The notes beneath the pieces are model-generated. The model was not told the DNA's origin. It was given only the letters and a program-made list of their open reading frames with translations, and made no database searches. Below are positions 9,227 to 18,615 of a DNA stretch of 64,000 bases, one piece after another; the first letter of the stretch is position 1, and each line of letters begins with the position of its first letter. The translations under genes and the position numbers were made by a program. Origin of the DNA: Nitratidesulfovibrio sp. SRB-5 (GTDB lineage Bacteria > Desulfobacterota > Desulfovibrionia > Desulfovibrionales > Desulfovibrionaceae). The stretch is taken from NCBI RefSeq assembly GCF_019931275.1, contig NZ_JAIOTY010000001.1, forward strand, positions 992,001 through 1,056,000, in the 5' to 3' direction.

Positions 9227-10804
9227 ATGAGGAACAGAAAGTGTATCGAGCTTGTCATCATTCTTTTGTGCGTAGTGTTCGCTGCGTGTGTTTCTCATGC
9301 CGAGGATGCTCACGTTTCCGATCCGAGTGGTACGTCCATAGGCACTGCTGCTGACGTCATCGGCGCGACGGCGGGGGCGCCCACCAAGGAAGAATTCGAC
9401 GCGTTGTCCCAGAGTGAGCCGTTGGCGGCCAAGGTTGCCGATGTGGTGGGGCACAACCGTATCGCCATCAACATGGTGTGGACGTTGTTGTGCGGCTTCC
9501 TGGTCATGTTCATGCAGGCGGGCTTTGCCCTGGCGGAAACGGGGTTTACCCGCGCCAAGAACGCCGGGCACACCATGGCCATGAACATGATGATCTACGG
9601 CATCGGCATGCTGGGGTATTGGATATGCGGCTTTGCCCTGCAAATGGGCGGGGTGGGCGGCGTGCTCAGTCTGGGCGGTGCCGGGGCGCTGGCCAACGAA
9701 TTTACCGTGACCATTGCTGGCAAGGAATTCGGCCTGTTCGGCACAACCGGGTTCTTCCTGTCCGGCGATGCCTATGACGCGGTGATCTTTTCCGTCTTCC
9801 TGTTCCAGATGGTGTTCATGGACACCACCGCCACCATTCCCACAGGTTCCATGGCGGAACGCTGGACCTTCAAGTCGTTCGTCGTCTACGGCTTCTTCAT
9901 TTCCATGTTCGTGTACCCGCTGTTCGCCAACTGGGTGTGGGGCGGCGGCTGGCTCTCCGCCCTTGGCCGCAACTTCGGCCTTGGCCACGGCATGGCGGAC
10001 TTTGCCGGCTCCGCCGTGGTGCACATGACCGGCGGGGTGGCTGCGGCTGCCGGGGCCATCGTGCTGGGGCCGCGCCTTGGCAAGTTCAAGCCGGATGGCA
10101 CCCCTGTGGCCATGCCCGGTCACCACATTCCCATGGCCATTGCCGGGTGCTTCATCCTGGCCTTCGGCTGGTTCGGGTTCAATGCCGGGTCTACCCTGGC
10201 TGGCGGCGACCTGCGCATCGGAGTCATTGCCACCAACACCATGCTGGCTTCCGCCTCTGGCGCGTTCTTTTCAATGATGTACATGTGGATGCGTTACGGC
10301 AAGCCCGACGTGTCCATGGCAGCCAACGGTCTGCTGGCGGGCCTGGTGGCCATCACCTCGCCGTGTGCCTTCGTCAACTCGGTGGCTGCGGTGGGCATTG
10401 GCGCCGTGGCCGGGATACTGCTGTGCGTCAGCGTGCTGTTCGTGGAGCAGACCCTGAAGATCGACGATCCGGTGGGCGCCATTTCGGTGCACGGCGTCAA
10501 CGGCGCATGGGGCGTGCTGTCCCTGGGCCTGTTTGCCGACGGCACCTACGGCGAAGGGTTGAACGGCGTGGAAGGCGCCGTGAAGGGTCTGTTCTACGGG
10601 GATGTCTCGCAGTTCATGGCCCAGCTGGCCGGCGTGATCACCAACATCGTGTTCGTGTTTGTGGTGATGTACGTGTTCTTCAAGTTGCTGGACAAGGTCG
10701 TGCCGTTGCGCGTCGATCCGGAACTGGAGCTGGAAGGGCTGGACCAAGCCGAGGTGGCGGTTTCCGCCTACCCCGACTTCAACCTGAAAAAGGCCATGAA
10801 GTAG
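9227..10804 (+). CDS. amtB: Ammonium transporter (Amt/MEP/Rh family)
   Basis: 525 residues: a signal peptide (about 1-25), about 50 residues of periplasmic extension, then eleven predicted membrane helices. The twin pore histidines are recognisable, the first in GSAVVHMTGGVA and the second in ISVHGVNGAWGVL. The AETGFTRAKN loop after the first membrane helix is typical. The protein conducts ammonia or ammonium across the inner membrane. Ribosome site GAGGGA lies six bases before the ATG. The PII gene starts nine bases after the stop, the classic amtB-glnK pairing in which PII plugs the channel when nitrogen is plentiful. The extended N-terminus before the first pore helix is longer than in the E. 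coli protein. Confidence 0.96.
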   Translation: MRNRKCIELVIILLCVVFAACVSHAEDAHVSDPSGTSIGTAADVIGATAGAPTKEEFDALSQSEPLAAKVADVVGHNRIAINMVWTLLCGFLVMFMQAGFALAETGFTRAKNAGHTMAMNMMIYGIGMLGYWICGFALQMGGVGGVLSLGGAGALANEFTVTIAGKEFGLFGTTGFFLSGDAYDAVIFSVFLFQMVFMDTTATIPTGSMAERWTFKSFVVYGFFISMFVYPLFANWVWGGGWLSALGRNFGLGHGMADFAGSAVVHMTGGVAAAAGAIVLGPRLGKFKPDGTPVAMPGHHIPMAIAGCFILAFGWFGFNAGSTLAGGDLRIGVIATNTMLASASGAFFSMMYMWMRYGKPDVSMAANGLLAGLVAITSPCAFVNSVAAVGIGAVAGILLCVSVLFVEQTLKIDDPVGAISVHGVNGAWGVLSLGLFADGTYGEGLNGVEGAVKGLFYGDVSQFMAQLAGVITNIVFVFVVMYVFFKLLDKVVPLRVDPELELEGLDQAEVAVSAYPDFNLKKAMK

Positions 10805-11152
<348 letters not shown>

Positions 11153-11198
11153 TAGTTGCCTTGCACACCCGAACAGCCGCGAGGCAAGCAGGACCGAC

Positions 11199-11227
11199 GG
11201 GGCCGCCAGTTGTTGGCGGCCCCGCTT
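11199..11227 (+). terminator. Terminator after amtB-glnK
   Basis: GGGGCCGCCA (11199-11208) pairs perfectly with TGGCGGCCCC (11214-11223) across a five-base loop, followed by GCTTTGC. It lies 46 bp after the PII stop. Confidence 0.75.
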
Positions 11228-11462
11228 TGCGTCGGGAATGGGGGGCACGCGGGACGCAACGGGCATTCCTGCTGGTGGTGTTGGCGGTGCCGGACGTTGC
11301 CCCGGCGGCAGTGCCGGCCAGGTCGGCGTGCCGCCGTCCGGGGTAAGCGCTTGACAGCAGGGGCAGGGCAGGGCAAGGGAGGCGTCACCCGCAACGGGAG
11401 CAGGAAGATGCGCCGCAAGGCTGGCCGCATCCGCTCCGGCTCCGCAACCCGCAGGAACCCAC

Positions 11463-11954
11463 GTGCGCACCGCAGACTCCTACCGCAAGGTCTTTCCCGT
11501 CACCTGGGAACAGCTTCACCGCGACGCCAAGGCGCTGTCGTGGCGGCTGCTGGAGAAAGGGCCCTGGACCGGCATCATCGCCATCACCCGCGGGGGGTTG
11601 GTGCCCGCCGCCATCATTGCCCGTGAAGTGGGGGTGCACCTCATCGACACGGTGTGCATCACCAGCTACAAGTGGCAGGATCAGTCCAGCCGCCTGGAAG
11701 TGCTGAAGGGCGTGCAGGGCGACGGCGAAGGCTGGCTGATGGTGGACGACCTGGTGGATACCGGTCGCACGGCCAAGGCGGTGCGCGAAATGCTGCCCAA
11801 GGCCCACTTCGCCACCGTGTATGCCAAGCCCGAAGGGCGCCCCCTGGTGGACACCTACATCACCGAAGTCAGCCAGGATACATGGATTCTTTTTCCGTGG
11901 GACTCGGAGGTGCAGTACGTGCAGCCCCTTGTCAACCAGCGGGAAGCGGGCTAG
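11463..11954 (+). CDS. gpt: Xanthine/guanine phosphoribosyltransferase
   Basis: 163 residues, the length of the Gpt family. The PRPP-binding loop is [13 protein letters not shown], and [16 protein letters not shown] and [12 protein letters not shown] are family landmarks. The enzyme makes XMP or GMP from the free base and PRPP in the cytoplasm. The start is GTG at 11463 with AGGA about six bases upstream. The next gene, 134 bp on, begins a BMP-family uptake system, so the pair looks like import and salvage of purines. The 235 bp upstream after the glnK terminator show no other gene. Confidence 0.93.
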   Translation: MRTADSYRKVFPVTWEQLHRDAKALSWRLLEKGPWTGIIAITRGGLVPAAIIAREVGVHLIDTVCITSYKWQDQSSRLEVLKGVQGDGEGWLMVDDLVDTGRTAKAVREMLPKAHFATVYAKPEGRPLVDTYITEVSQDTWILFPWDSEVQYVQPLVNQREAG

Positions 11955-12088
11955 AAATCTCTTTTCCGCATCAGCGTCGGCCTGCCGCCAGCAAGGCGTC
12001 AGGTTGCGATCCCTTGTACATTGGCGGACGGGTGCCCCCGTTCGCAGTCGCATGCCGTTCCATTCACCAAGCCCCGAGGAGGCTCCCG

Positions 12089-13231
12089 ATGCGCAAATCC
12101 GTATCCGCGATGTTGCTGGTTGCCGCCATGCTGCTCATGGCCGCCCTGACCGGCTGCGGCGAAGACAAGAAGCCTGCCGAGGCCCCCAAGGCCGAGCAGA
12201 AGCCCGCCGCCGCCGCGCCCGCCCCTGCTGCCCCCGCAAAGGAAATGCAGGTCGGCTTCGTCTACGTTTCGCCCGTGGGCGACGTGGGCTGGTCGTGGGC
12301 CCATGACCAGGCCCGCAAGGCCATTGCGGAAATGCCCGGCGTGACCACCTCGTTCGTGGAATCGGTGCCCGAAGGCGCCGATGCCGAACGCGTCATCCAG
12401 AACATGGCGCGCAAGGGCTACGACATCATCTTCACCACCAGCTTCGGGTACATGGATCCCACGCTGAAGGTGGCGGAGCAGTTCCCCAACATCACCTTCA
12501 TGCATTGCTCGGGCTACAAGACCGCGCCCAACATGAGCAACTACTTCGGGCGCATGTACCAGGCCCGCTACCTGACCGGCATGGTGGCCGGCGCCATGAC
12601 CAAGTCGAACATCCTCGGCTACGTGGCGGCCTTCCCCATTCCCGAGGTGATTCGCGGCATCAACGCCTACACCATGGGCGCGCGCGCCATGAACCCCAAG
12701 GCCGAAGTGCGCGTGGTGTGGACCAAGACCTGGTACGACCCCGCCACCGAAAAGGAAGCCGCCAAGAGCCTGCTGGACGTGGGCGCCGACGTCATCGCCC
12801 AGCATCAGGACTCCCCCGGCCCGCAGGAAGCCGCCCAGGAACGCGGCGTGTACTCCGTGGGCTACAACTCGGACATGAGCCAGTTCGCCCCCAAGTCGCT
12901 GCTGACGTCCGCCATGTGGAACTGGACCCCGTTCTACAAGGACGTGGTGGAAAAGGTCCGCAAGGGTGAATGGAAGTCCGGCGCCTTCTGGCCCGGCATC
13001 GAAACCGGCATCGTGGGCATTGCCCCCTACGGCGACATGGTGCCGCAGGACGTGCGCTCCAAGGTGGACGCGCGCAAGGCCGAAATCGTGGCGGGCACCT
13101 ACAAGGTGTTCTCCGGCCCGGTCAAGGACCAGAACGGCGCCGTGCGCGTGCCCGAAGGCCAGGTGCTTTCCGATCAGGACATGCTGGGCATGACCTGGTT
13201 CGTGGAAGGCGTGGTCGGTTCCACCCAGTAG
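12089..13231 (+). CDS. BMP-family nucleoside-binding lipoprotein (ABC transporter)
   Basis: 380 residues. It starts with a lipoprotein signal ending in the lipobox LTGC (LMAALTGCGED), followed by an Ala/Pro/Lys linker. The mature domain begins MQVGFVYVSPVGDVGWSWAHDQARKA, the BMP/PnrA fold (PF02608), and contains FTTSFGYMDPTLKVAEQFP. Such proteins sit on the outer face of the inner membrane and deliver purine nucleosides to the permease. The ATG at 12089 follows GAGGAGG, and an upstream open frame is ignored. It heads a four-gene transporter unit (12089-16898) just after gpt. Substrate preference (guanosine, adenosine or free base) cannot be read from sequence. Confidence 0.93.
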   Translation: MRKSVSAMLLVAAMLLMAALTGCGEDKKPAEAPKAEQKPAAAAPAPAAPAKEMQVGFVYVSPVGDVGWSWAHDQARKAIAEMPGVTTSFVESVPEGADAERVIQNMARKGYDIIFTTSFGYMDPTLKVAEQFPNITFMHCSGYKTAPNMSNYFGRMYQARYLTGMVAGAMTKSNILGYVAAFPIPEVIRGINAYTMGARAMNPKAEVRVVWTKTWYDPATEKEAAKSLLDVGADVIAQHQDSPGPQEAAQERGVYSVGYNSDMSQFAPKSLLTSAMWNWTPFYKDVVEKVRKGEWKSGAFWPGIETGIVGIAPYGDMVPQDVRSKVDARKAEIVAGTYKVFSGPVKDQNGAVRVPEGQVLSDQDMLGMTWFVEGVVGSTQ

Positions 13232-13260
13232 CCGCGTCCAAGAACCGGAGCCCCCTGTCC

Positions 13261-14334
13261 ATGTTCCTACCCAGAGTCGTGAAACGGCAGGAGCCCCTTC
13301 AATGGGGCTCCTTTTTCATTTTCGCGGTGGCCCTCGTCGTATCGCTGGGGGTCAGCTGCGCGTTGCTCGCCGTGCACGGCAAGCCGCCGCTGAAGGCGCT
13401 GGCGGTATTGTGGTCGGGCGGTTTCGGCGGTCCCTTCGCGCTGGAAGACACGCTGCTGAAGTCCATCCCCATCTTCCTGTGTTCGCTGGGGGTGGCCGTG
13501 TCGTTCCGCATGCAGGTGTGGAACATCGGCGCCGAAGGGCAGTTCGCCCTGGGCGCCGTGGGCGCCACGTGGGCGGTGCTGGCCTTTCCGGGCCTGCCCA
13601 TGTGGGCCATGATGCCGGTGATGTTCCTGTGCGCCGCCATCGCGGGCGGGCTGTGGGCGGCGGTGCCCGCCGTGCTGCGCCTGCGCTTCGGCATGAACGA
13701 GATCATCTCCACGCTGATGTTCAACTACATCGGCATCCTGTTCCTGCAATTCCTGGTCTACGGGGTATGGAAGGATCCGACCAGCTTCGGCTTTCCCATG
13801 ACCCCCATCTTTCCCAAGGCCGCCATCATCGGCCCCATAGCCCCGGCCACCCTGGGCCGGGTGCACTGGGGGCTTGCGGTGTGCGCGGGCGTGGCCGTGC
13901 TGCTGGCCGTGTTCCTGAAGCGCACCCGCCTCGGCTTCGAACTGCTGGCCGGGGGCGAAAACCCTCGCGCCGCCCGCTATGCCCGCATGCCCTACAACCT
14001 GCTGGTGCTGCTGGTCATGTCGCTGTGCGGCGCACTGGCGGGCTTTGCCGGGTGCATCGAAACATCGGCCACGGTCAACCGCCTGCAACCCAGCATCATG
14101 GTGGGCTACGGCTACACCGCCATCGTGGTGGCCTGGCTGTCGCGTCTGCGCGTCAGCTCCATCGCCTGCTTCGCCTTTCTGCTGGCGGGGCTGCGCGTGG
14201 GCGTGGAACACCTGCAACTGGACTTGCAGGTGCCCGCCGCCTTCGGGGGCATTCTTGAAGGCATGATCCTGCTTTCGGTGCTGGCCGGGCAGTTCTTCGA
14301 CCGCTACCGCTTCACGCTGAAGGGGAGGAGCTAG
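13261..14334 (+). CDS. ABC transporter permease (nucleoside type, first subunit)
   Basis: 357 residues with about eight to ten hydrophobic segments, in the BPD_transp_2 family (PF02653). Landmarks are RMQVWNIGAEGQFALGAVGA and RFGMNEIISTLMFNYI, typical of the YufP/NupB permease that partners BMP lipoproteins. It begins 29 bp after the lipoprotein stop and ends one base before the next ATG, with AGGGGAGGAG just before the stop serving as the ribosome site of the second permease. It forms half of the membrane channel. Confidence 0.93.
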   Translation: MFLPRVVKRQEPLQWGSFFIFAVALVVSLGVSCALLAVHGKPPLKALAVLWSGGFGGPFALEDTLLKSIPIFLCSLGVAVSFRMQVWNIGAEGQFALGAVGATWAVLAFPGLPMWAMMPVMFLCAAIAGGLWAAVPAVLRLRFGMNEIISTLMFNYIGILFLQFLVYGVWKDPTSFGFPMTPIFPKAAIIGPIAPATLGRVHWGLAVCAGVAVLLAVFLKRTRLGFELLAGGENPRAARYARMPYNLLVLLVMSLCGALAGFAGCIETSATVNRLQPSIMVGYGYTAIVVAWLSRLRVSSIACFAFLLAGLRVGVEHLQLDLQVPAAFGGILEGMILLSVLAGQFFDRYRFTLKGRS

Positions 14335-14335
14335 C

Positions 14336-15262
14336 ATGGACATGGATACCGCGCTGCTGCTCTCCATCCTGGCCGCCACGGTGCAGTCGGGCACGCCCAT
14401 CCTGTTCGCCACCCTGGGCGAAATGTTCACCGAACGTTCCGGCGTGCTGAACCTGGGTGTGGAAGGCATGATGATCGTGGGCGCGTTCAGCGGGTTTCTG
14501 GTCACCCACATCACCGGCAATCCGTGGGCCGGGGTGCTGGCCGCCGGGCTGTGCGGGGGCGGGTTGTCCCTGCTGCACGGGGTGGTCTGCCTGATCTTTC
14601 AGGGCAACCAGGTGGTGTCCGGCCTTGCGCTGACCATCCTGGGCCTGGGGCTGGCCGACTTTCTGGGCACGCCGTACGTGGGCATCACCACCACCGGCTT
14701 CCAGGCCTTCGCCGTGCCGGTGCTGGCGGACATTCCCGTGCTGGGCGCCATATTTTTCAGGCACGATGCGCTGGTCTACCTGTCGTACCTGCTGCCGCCG
14801 CTGTTCTGGCTGTTCATGGCCCGCACCCGTCCGGGGCTGGCCCTGCGCGCTGCGGGCGAACACCCCGCCGCCGCATCCGCCGCCGGTCTTTCGCCGGTGC
14901 GCATCCGCTGGTGCGGCATATTCACCGGCGGCTTTCTGGCCGGTATCGGCGGGGCCTACCTGTCGCTGGCCTACACCCACCTGTGGACCAACAACATGAC
15001 TTCCGGGCGCGGCTGGATTGCCGTGGCGCTGGTCATCTTCGCCTTCTGGCGGCCTGGCCGCGCCGTGTTCGGCGCGTACCTGTTCGGCGGGGTGATGGCC
15101 CTGCAACTGCGTTTGCAGGCCATGGGGGCCAACCTGCCCTCGTCGCTTATGCTCATGCTGCCCTACGCGCTGACCGTGCTGGTGCTGCTGGCCTCGTCGG
15201 TGCGCGGTGGCGGGCGTGCCGCGCCCGCCGCGCTGGGCGTGAACATCGAGCCCGAGGAATGA
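14336..15262 (+). CDS. ABC transporter permease (nucleoside type, second subunit)
   Basis: 308 residues, again BPD_transp_2. LFATLGEMFTERSGVLNLGV and the EGMMIVGAF stretch are characteristic of the YufQ/NupC half. It starts one base after the upstream permease stop, implying translational coupling, and ends four bases before the ATPase start. It completes the heterodimeric channel. Confidence 0.93.
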   Translation: MDMDTALLLSILAATVQSGTPILFATLGEMFTERSGVLNLGVEGMMIVGAFSGFLVTHITGNPWAGVLAAGLCGGGLSLLHGVVCLIFQGNQVVSGLALTILGLGLADFLGTPYVGITTTGFQAFAVPVLADIPVLGAIFFRHDALVYLSYLLPPLFWLFMARTRPGLALRAAGEHPAAASAAGLSPVRIRWCGIFTGGFLAGIGGAYLSLAYTHLWTNNMTSGRGWIAVALVIFAFWRPGRAVFGAYLFGGVMALQLRLQAMGANLPSSLMLMLPYALTVLVLLASSVRGGGRAAPAALGVNIEPEE

Positions 15263-15266
15263 TGCC

Positions 15267-16898
15267 ATGAGCGATACGCCGCATACCCCCGCCGTCGTGG
15301 CGCCGGAAACGCCCCGGCGCGCCCGCGAGACCCACGCCCACCTGCCGCCCGTGGTGCGCCTGGACGGCATCTGCAAGTCGTTCGGCAAGGTGCGCGCCAA
15401 CCACGACATCACGCTGGACATCCGCCCCGGCTGCATCAAGGCCCTGCTGGGCGAGAACGGCGCGGGCAAGTCCACACTCATGTCCATTCTGGCGGGCAAG
15501 CTGCGCCAGGATGCGGGCACCATCGTGGTTGACGGCGTTCCCACGGTGTTCGCCTCGCCGCGCGATGCCCTGCGCGCGGGCATCGGCATGGTCTACCAGC
15601 ACTTCATGCTGGTGGATTCCATGACCGTGGCCGAAAACGTGCTGCTGGGCCAGTCGCCCGACATGCTGTTGCGCCCCGCGCGCATGCGCGACGAGGTGGC
15701 CGCCCTGGCCGAACGCTACGGCCTGGCCGTGGACCCGGCGGCCCGCGTGGGCGGCCTGTCCATGGGCGAGCGGCAGCGGGTGGAAATCCTGAAGCTGCTG
15801 TACCGCGACAGCCGCGTGCTGATCCTGGACGAACCCACGGCGGTGCTTACCCCGCGCGAAACCGACCAGCTGTTCGAAGCCATGTGGCGCATGGCCGACC
15901 AGGGCAAGGCGCTGGTGTTCATCAGTCACAAGTTGCAGGAAGTGCTGACCGTCGCCGACGAGATCGCCATCCTGCGCCGGGGCGAGGTGGTGGACGAGTT
16001 CAGCGAGGCCGACGTGCCCAACCAGACCGTGCTGGCCAACCGCATGGTGGGCCGCGACGTGGTGTTGCAGGTGGACGCCAAGCGGCTGACCCCGGTGGAC
16101 ACCGTGCTGTCCGTCGAGCATCTTTCCGGCGCCGGGCTTTCCGACGTCTCGCTGCAGGTGCGGCGCGGCGAGATCGTGGCCATTGCCGGGGTGGCGGGCA
16201 ACGGGCAGAAGGAGCTGGTGGAGGCCATCTGCGGCCTTGCCCGGCCCGAAGCGGGCGAGGTGCGCATTCTTGGCCGTCCGTGGCGCGAGTTTTTTGCCGG
16301 GCCTCCCGGCAGGCGTGGGCTGGCCTACATCCCCGAGGACCGGCAGGGCCTTGCCACCTGCCGCCATCTGGACCTTGTGGACAACTTTCTGCTGACCACG
16401 CGCAACCTGTTCGCCAAGGGTGTGTTTCTGGACCGCACGGAGGCCACCAATGCCGTGAAGCGGGTGGTCTGGGAGTACAACGTGCAGCCCGGCGACATCA
16501 CCGCGCCCGCGCGGGCGCTTTCGGGCGGCAACCTGCAAAAGCTGGTCATCGGGCGCGAGTTCTTCCGCAAGCCGGAAGTCATCGTGGCCGAAAACCCCAC
16601 CCAGGGGCTGGACATTTCCGCCACCGAGGAAGTGTGGGGCAGGCTGCTGGAGGCGCGTTCCACCTCCGGGGTGCTGCTGGTCACCGGCGACCTGAACGAG
16701 GCGCTGGAACTGGCGGACCGCATCGCGGTGATGTACCGGGGGCGGTTCATCGACGTGTTCGACAAGGACGACACGGCCAAGGTGCAGGCCATCGGCCTGA
16801 TGATGGCCGGGGTGCGTCCCGATGAGGCGGACGGGCCCAATGAGCCGGATGGGCCGGGTGTGGCGGACAAGGACGTGGAGGCGGAAGCGCGGACGTAG
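15267..16898 (+). CDS. ABC transporter ATP-binding protein, double ATPase domain (nucleoside type)
   Basis: 543 residues with two fused nucleotide-binding domains. The first has Walker A GENGAGKST (about 62-70), signature LSMGERQRVEILK and Walker B VLILDEPTAVL. The second, from about residue 285, has the weakened P-loop GVAGNGQKELVE usual for this sugar/nucleoside subclass, signature LSGGNLQKLVIGR and ENPTQGLD. It powers uptake by the two permeases. Here the ATPase is last (lipoprotein, permease, permease, ATPase), whereas many homologous operons place it between the lipoprotein and the permeases. The tail is a short acidic, repetitive stretch (DEADGPNEPDGPG). Confidence 0.94.
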   Translation: MSDTPHTPAVVAPETPRRARETHAHLPPVVRLDGICKSFGKVRANHDITLDIRPGCIKALLGENGAGKSTLMSILAGKLRQDAGTIVVDGVPTVFASPRDALRAGIGMVYQHFMLVDSMTVAENVLLGQSPDMLLRPARMRDEVAALAERYGLAVDPAARVGGLSMGERQRVEILKLLYRDSRVLILDEPTAVLTPRETDQLFEAMWRMADQGKALVFISHKLQEVLTVADEIAILRRGEVVDEFSEADVPNQTVLANRMVGRDVVLQVDAKRLTPVDTVLSVEHLSGAGLSDVSLQVRRGEIVAIAGVAGNGQKELVEAICGLARPEAGEVRILGRPWREFFAGPPGRRGLAYIPEDRQGLATCRHLDLVDNFLLTTRNLFAKGVFLDRTEATNAVKRVVWEYNVQPGDITAPARALSGGNLQKLVIGREFFRKPEVIVAENPTQGLDISATEEVWGRLLEARSTSGVLLVTGDLNEALELADRIAVMYRGRFIDVFDKDDTAKVQAIGLMMAGVRPDEADGPNEPDGPGVADKDVEAEART

Positions 16899-16944
16899 GC
16901 CACACTCCGCAGCGTGCGGTCAATAGCAGCATGCAGTCAGCAGC

Positions 16945-16992
16945 ATGACGAAACGGCGGGCCATCCCTGAAGATGGCCCGCCGTTTCGTCAT
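16945..16992. terminator. Bidirectional 21-bp hairpin between transporter operon and fmdB-like gene
   Basis: Bases 16945-16965 are perfectly complementary to 16972-16992 around a six-base loop CCTGAA. It lies between two convergent genes and could terminate both. Confidence 0.8.
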
Positions 16993-17032
16993 TGGCAAGG
17001 AAGAACGGGGGCTGGGCGAAGGTGGCGCAGGC

Positions 17033-17344
17033 CTAGTTGGCGCAACCGCACCCGCCGCCATTGCCGCAACCGCCCGGCTTGGGCGCGGAGCCGCTGGCGC
17101 AGGCGCAACCGGGCGCGGGAACGGGCGCGGTGCTCGCGCAGCCGCAGCCTGTGGCGGCTCCGGCCCCGGCGTTGCGCGGGGTGCTGGTGAACGGGCTGCC
17201 CGCGCGCAGCTTGGGGGTGGCGGCGGACATCATCCGGGTGCCCTGGTCGCCGCAGGCGGGGCAGGCGCAGGTTTCGGCATCACGGGCGCACAGTTCCTCG
17301 AACACTGCGCCGCACCCCTGGCAGGAAAATTCGTACATGGGCAT
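17033..17344 (-). CDS. FmdB-family zinc-ribbon protein with Cys/Gly-rich tail
   Basis: 103 residues starting MPMYEFSCQGCGAVFEEL, the FmdB/CxxC_CXXC_SSSS zinc-ribbon signature, with the second knuckle CPACGDQGTRMM. The C-terminal third is unusual: Cys, Gly, Ala and Pro with repeated CGC, CAC and GCG motifs, ending GGGCGCAN. The ribbon probably binds zinc, and the tail could bind more metal or be flexible. AAAGG lies before the ATG at 17344, and a longer open frame upstream to 17620 is rejected. The cellular role of this family is unclear. It is a single gene, convergent with the nucleoside transporter. Confidence 0.85.
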   Translation of the reverse strand: MPMYEFSCQGCGAVFEELCARDAETCACPACGDQGTRMMSAATPKLRAGSPFTSTPRNAGAGAATGCGCASTAPVPAPGCACASGSAPKPGGCGNGGGCGCAN

Positions 17345-17763
17345 GTGTGTGACCTTTGCGTGTCGGCCGGTTTTCGACCGGCACGGTGTATGGTTGCGGT
17401 TGTAAGCAGCCGCCGAACGCGCTATTGATAGAATGCGCAAACACTCCCGCGAGGGGGCGTCGGCGTCCATGGGTACGTCCCCGAACACGCCCTTGGGCAC
17501 GTCCTTGGGCATGCCGATGGGAATGTCCATGGGCCAGCCATGGAACCATCCATGGGCATCAACCATCAGCCGCCCGACGGGAACGGATTCCGCGGCGGCC
17601 CCTTTGACCAGGCATTTCAATAATCATTTCGCACCGGGACGCAAGCCGTGGCGCGAGCGTTGCGCCGCACCGGCGCCTGCATCCCATCCCAACCCCCGAC
17701 CGGCACACCCGGCGACGGTCCGAAGACTCGCCACCGCGCGCGCCGGCAGCAAAGGAGCACGAC
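17345..17763. other. Intergenic region with degenerate CATGGG/CCTTGGG repeats
   Basis: Divergent spacer of about 420 bp. Between 17465 and 17555 there are degenerate repeats built on GGGCACGTCCTTGGGCATG and related words. Both strands stay open across part of it, but no ribosome site or family match supports a gene. Confidence 0.45.
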
Positions 17764-18351
17764 ATGGCAGTGAAGAAGATTCTGTTCCTGGTGGGCGATT
17801 TCGTGGAAGACTACGAAGTCATGGTGCCGTTCCAGATGTTGCTGATGGTTGGCCACGACGTGCACGCGGTGTGCCCCGGCAAGAAGGCGGGCCAGCAGGT
17901 GCGCACGGCGGTGCACGACTTCGAGGGCGACCAGACCTACTCCGAAAAGCCGGGCCACAACTTTACCCTGAACGCCGATTTCGACGCGGTGAACACGGCG
18001 GACTATGACGCGCTGGTGATTCCCGGCGGGCGCGCCCCGGAATACATCCGTCTGAACCCGCGCGTGGTCGAGATCGTGCGCGAGATGGCGGCAGCCAAGA
18101 AGCCCATCGCCTCGGTGTGCCATGGCCAGCAGTTGCTGGTGACGGCGGGCGTGATGAAGGGGCTGACCTGCACCGCGTACCCCGCCGTGAAGCCGGACAT
18201 CGAGGGCGCGGGCGGCACGTGGTGCGAGGTGAATGACACGTTCACCAATGCCTGCGTGGATGGCAATGTGGTCACCGCGCCCGCGTGGCCCGCGCACCCC
18301 GAATGGATGCGCAAGTTCCTGGGGGTGTTGGGTTCGCGCATCGAACCTTAG
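17764..18351 (+). CDS. DJ-1/PfpI family protein (class I glutamine-amidotransferase-like fold)
   Basis: 195 residues. The nucleophile elbow is [10 protein letters not shown] with the conserved Cys, and [11 protein letters not shown] precedes it. Near the N-terminus, Glu in [13 protein letters not shown] matches the family acid. Members include the PfpI/YhbO glyoxalase-type or protein-repair hydrolases and the YajL chaperones. The exact activity here is not determinable. AGGAG lies before the ATG. A structured intergenic element begins directly after the stop. Confidence 0.9.
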   Translation: MAVKKILFLVGDFVEDYEVMVPFQMLLMVGHDVHAVCPGKKAGQQVRTAVHDFEGDQTYSEKPGHNFTLNADFDAVNTADYDALVIPGGRAPEYIRLNPRVVEIVREMAAAKKPIASVCHGQQLLVTAGVMKGLTCTAYPAVKPDIEGAGGTWCEVNDTFTNACVDGNVVTAPAWPAHPEWMRKFLGVLGSRIEP

Positions 18352-18354
18352 AAC

Positions 18355-18489
18355 CGTGCCCCTATGGCCTTTTTGCCCACTGCATGCGTCGCAATGGTTT
18401 TATATTCCGGTCGGATACGCTGAGAGTGTCCTCCCTTCATGAAAACCATCCTTCCTTGGCAGAGAACAAGAATTCTCATAGCGGCAACA
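18355..18489 (+). repeat. Structured hairpin element, copy C
   Basis: One of three related elements in the window (others at 45035-45183 and 54863-55005). It starts four bases after the upstream stop codon. Outer arms GTGCCCCTAT (18356-18365) and ATAGCGGCAAC (18478-18488) pair imperfectly. The box TTTTTGCCC (from 18370) faces GAACAAGAA (18464-18472). The inner stem ATGGTTTTAT (18394-18403) pairs with ATGAAAACCAT (18439-18449). The apical core has ATAC, loop GCTGAGA, then GTGT, followed by CTCCCTTCAT. Core and boxes match the other copies, while the stems do not match in sequence. Drawn on the + strand; the orientation is inferred from the core. Confidence 0.7.
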
Positions 18490-18552
18490 GGCGCTCGCCA
18501 CTGGCTTGGCGTGTCCTTTCCCTGGAAAGGTCAGGCATCGGAAGATCGAAAT

Positions 18553-18582
18553 GCGACGTCCGGCGACACCGCCGGACGTCGC
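18553..18582. repeat. Perfect 13-bp hairpin upstream of the hydrolase gene
   Basis: GCGACGTCCGGCG pairs perfectly with CGCCGGACGTCGC around ACAC. No T-run follows. It lies 34 bp before the start at 18616, so it could affect read-through or translation of that gene. Confidence 0.5.
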
Positions 18583-18615
18583 TGCATATGGCGGCGACCG
18601 CCATGGGGAGGCCGG

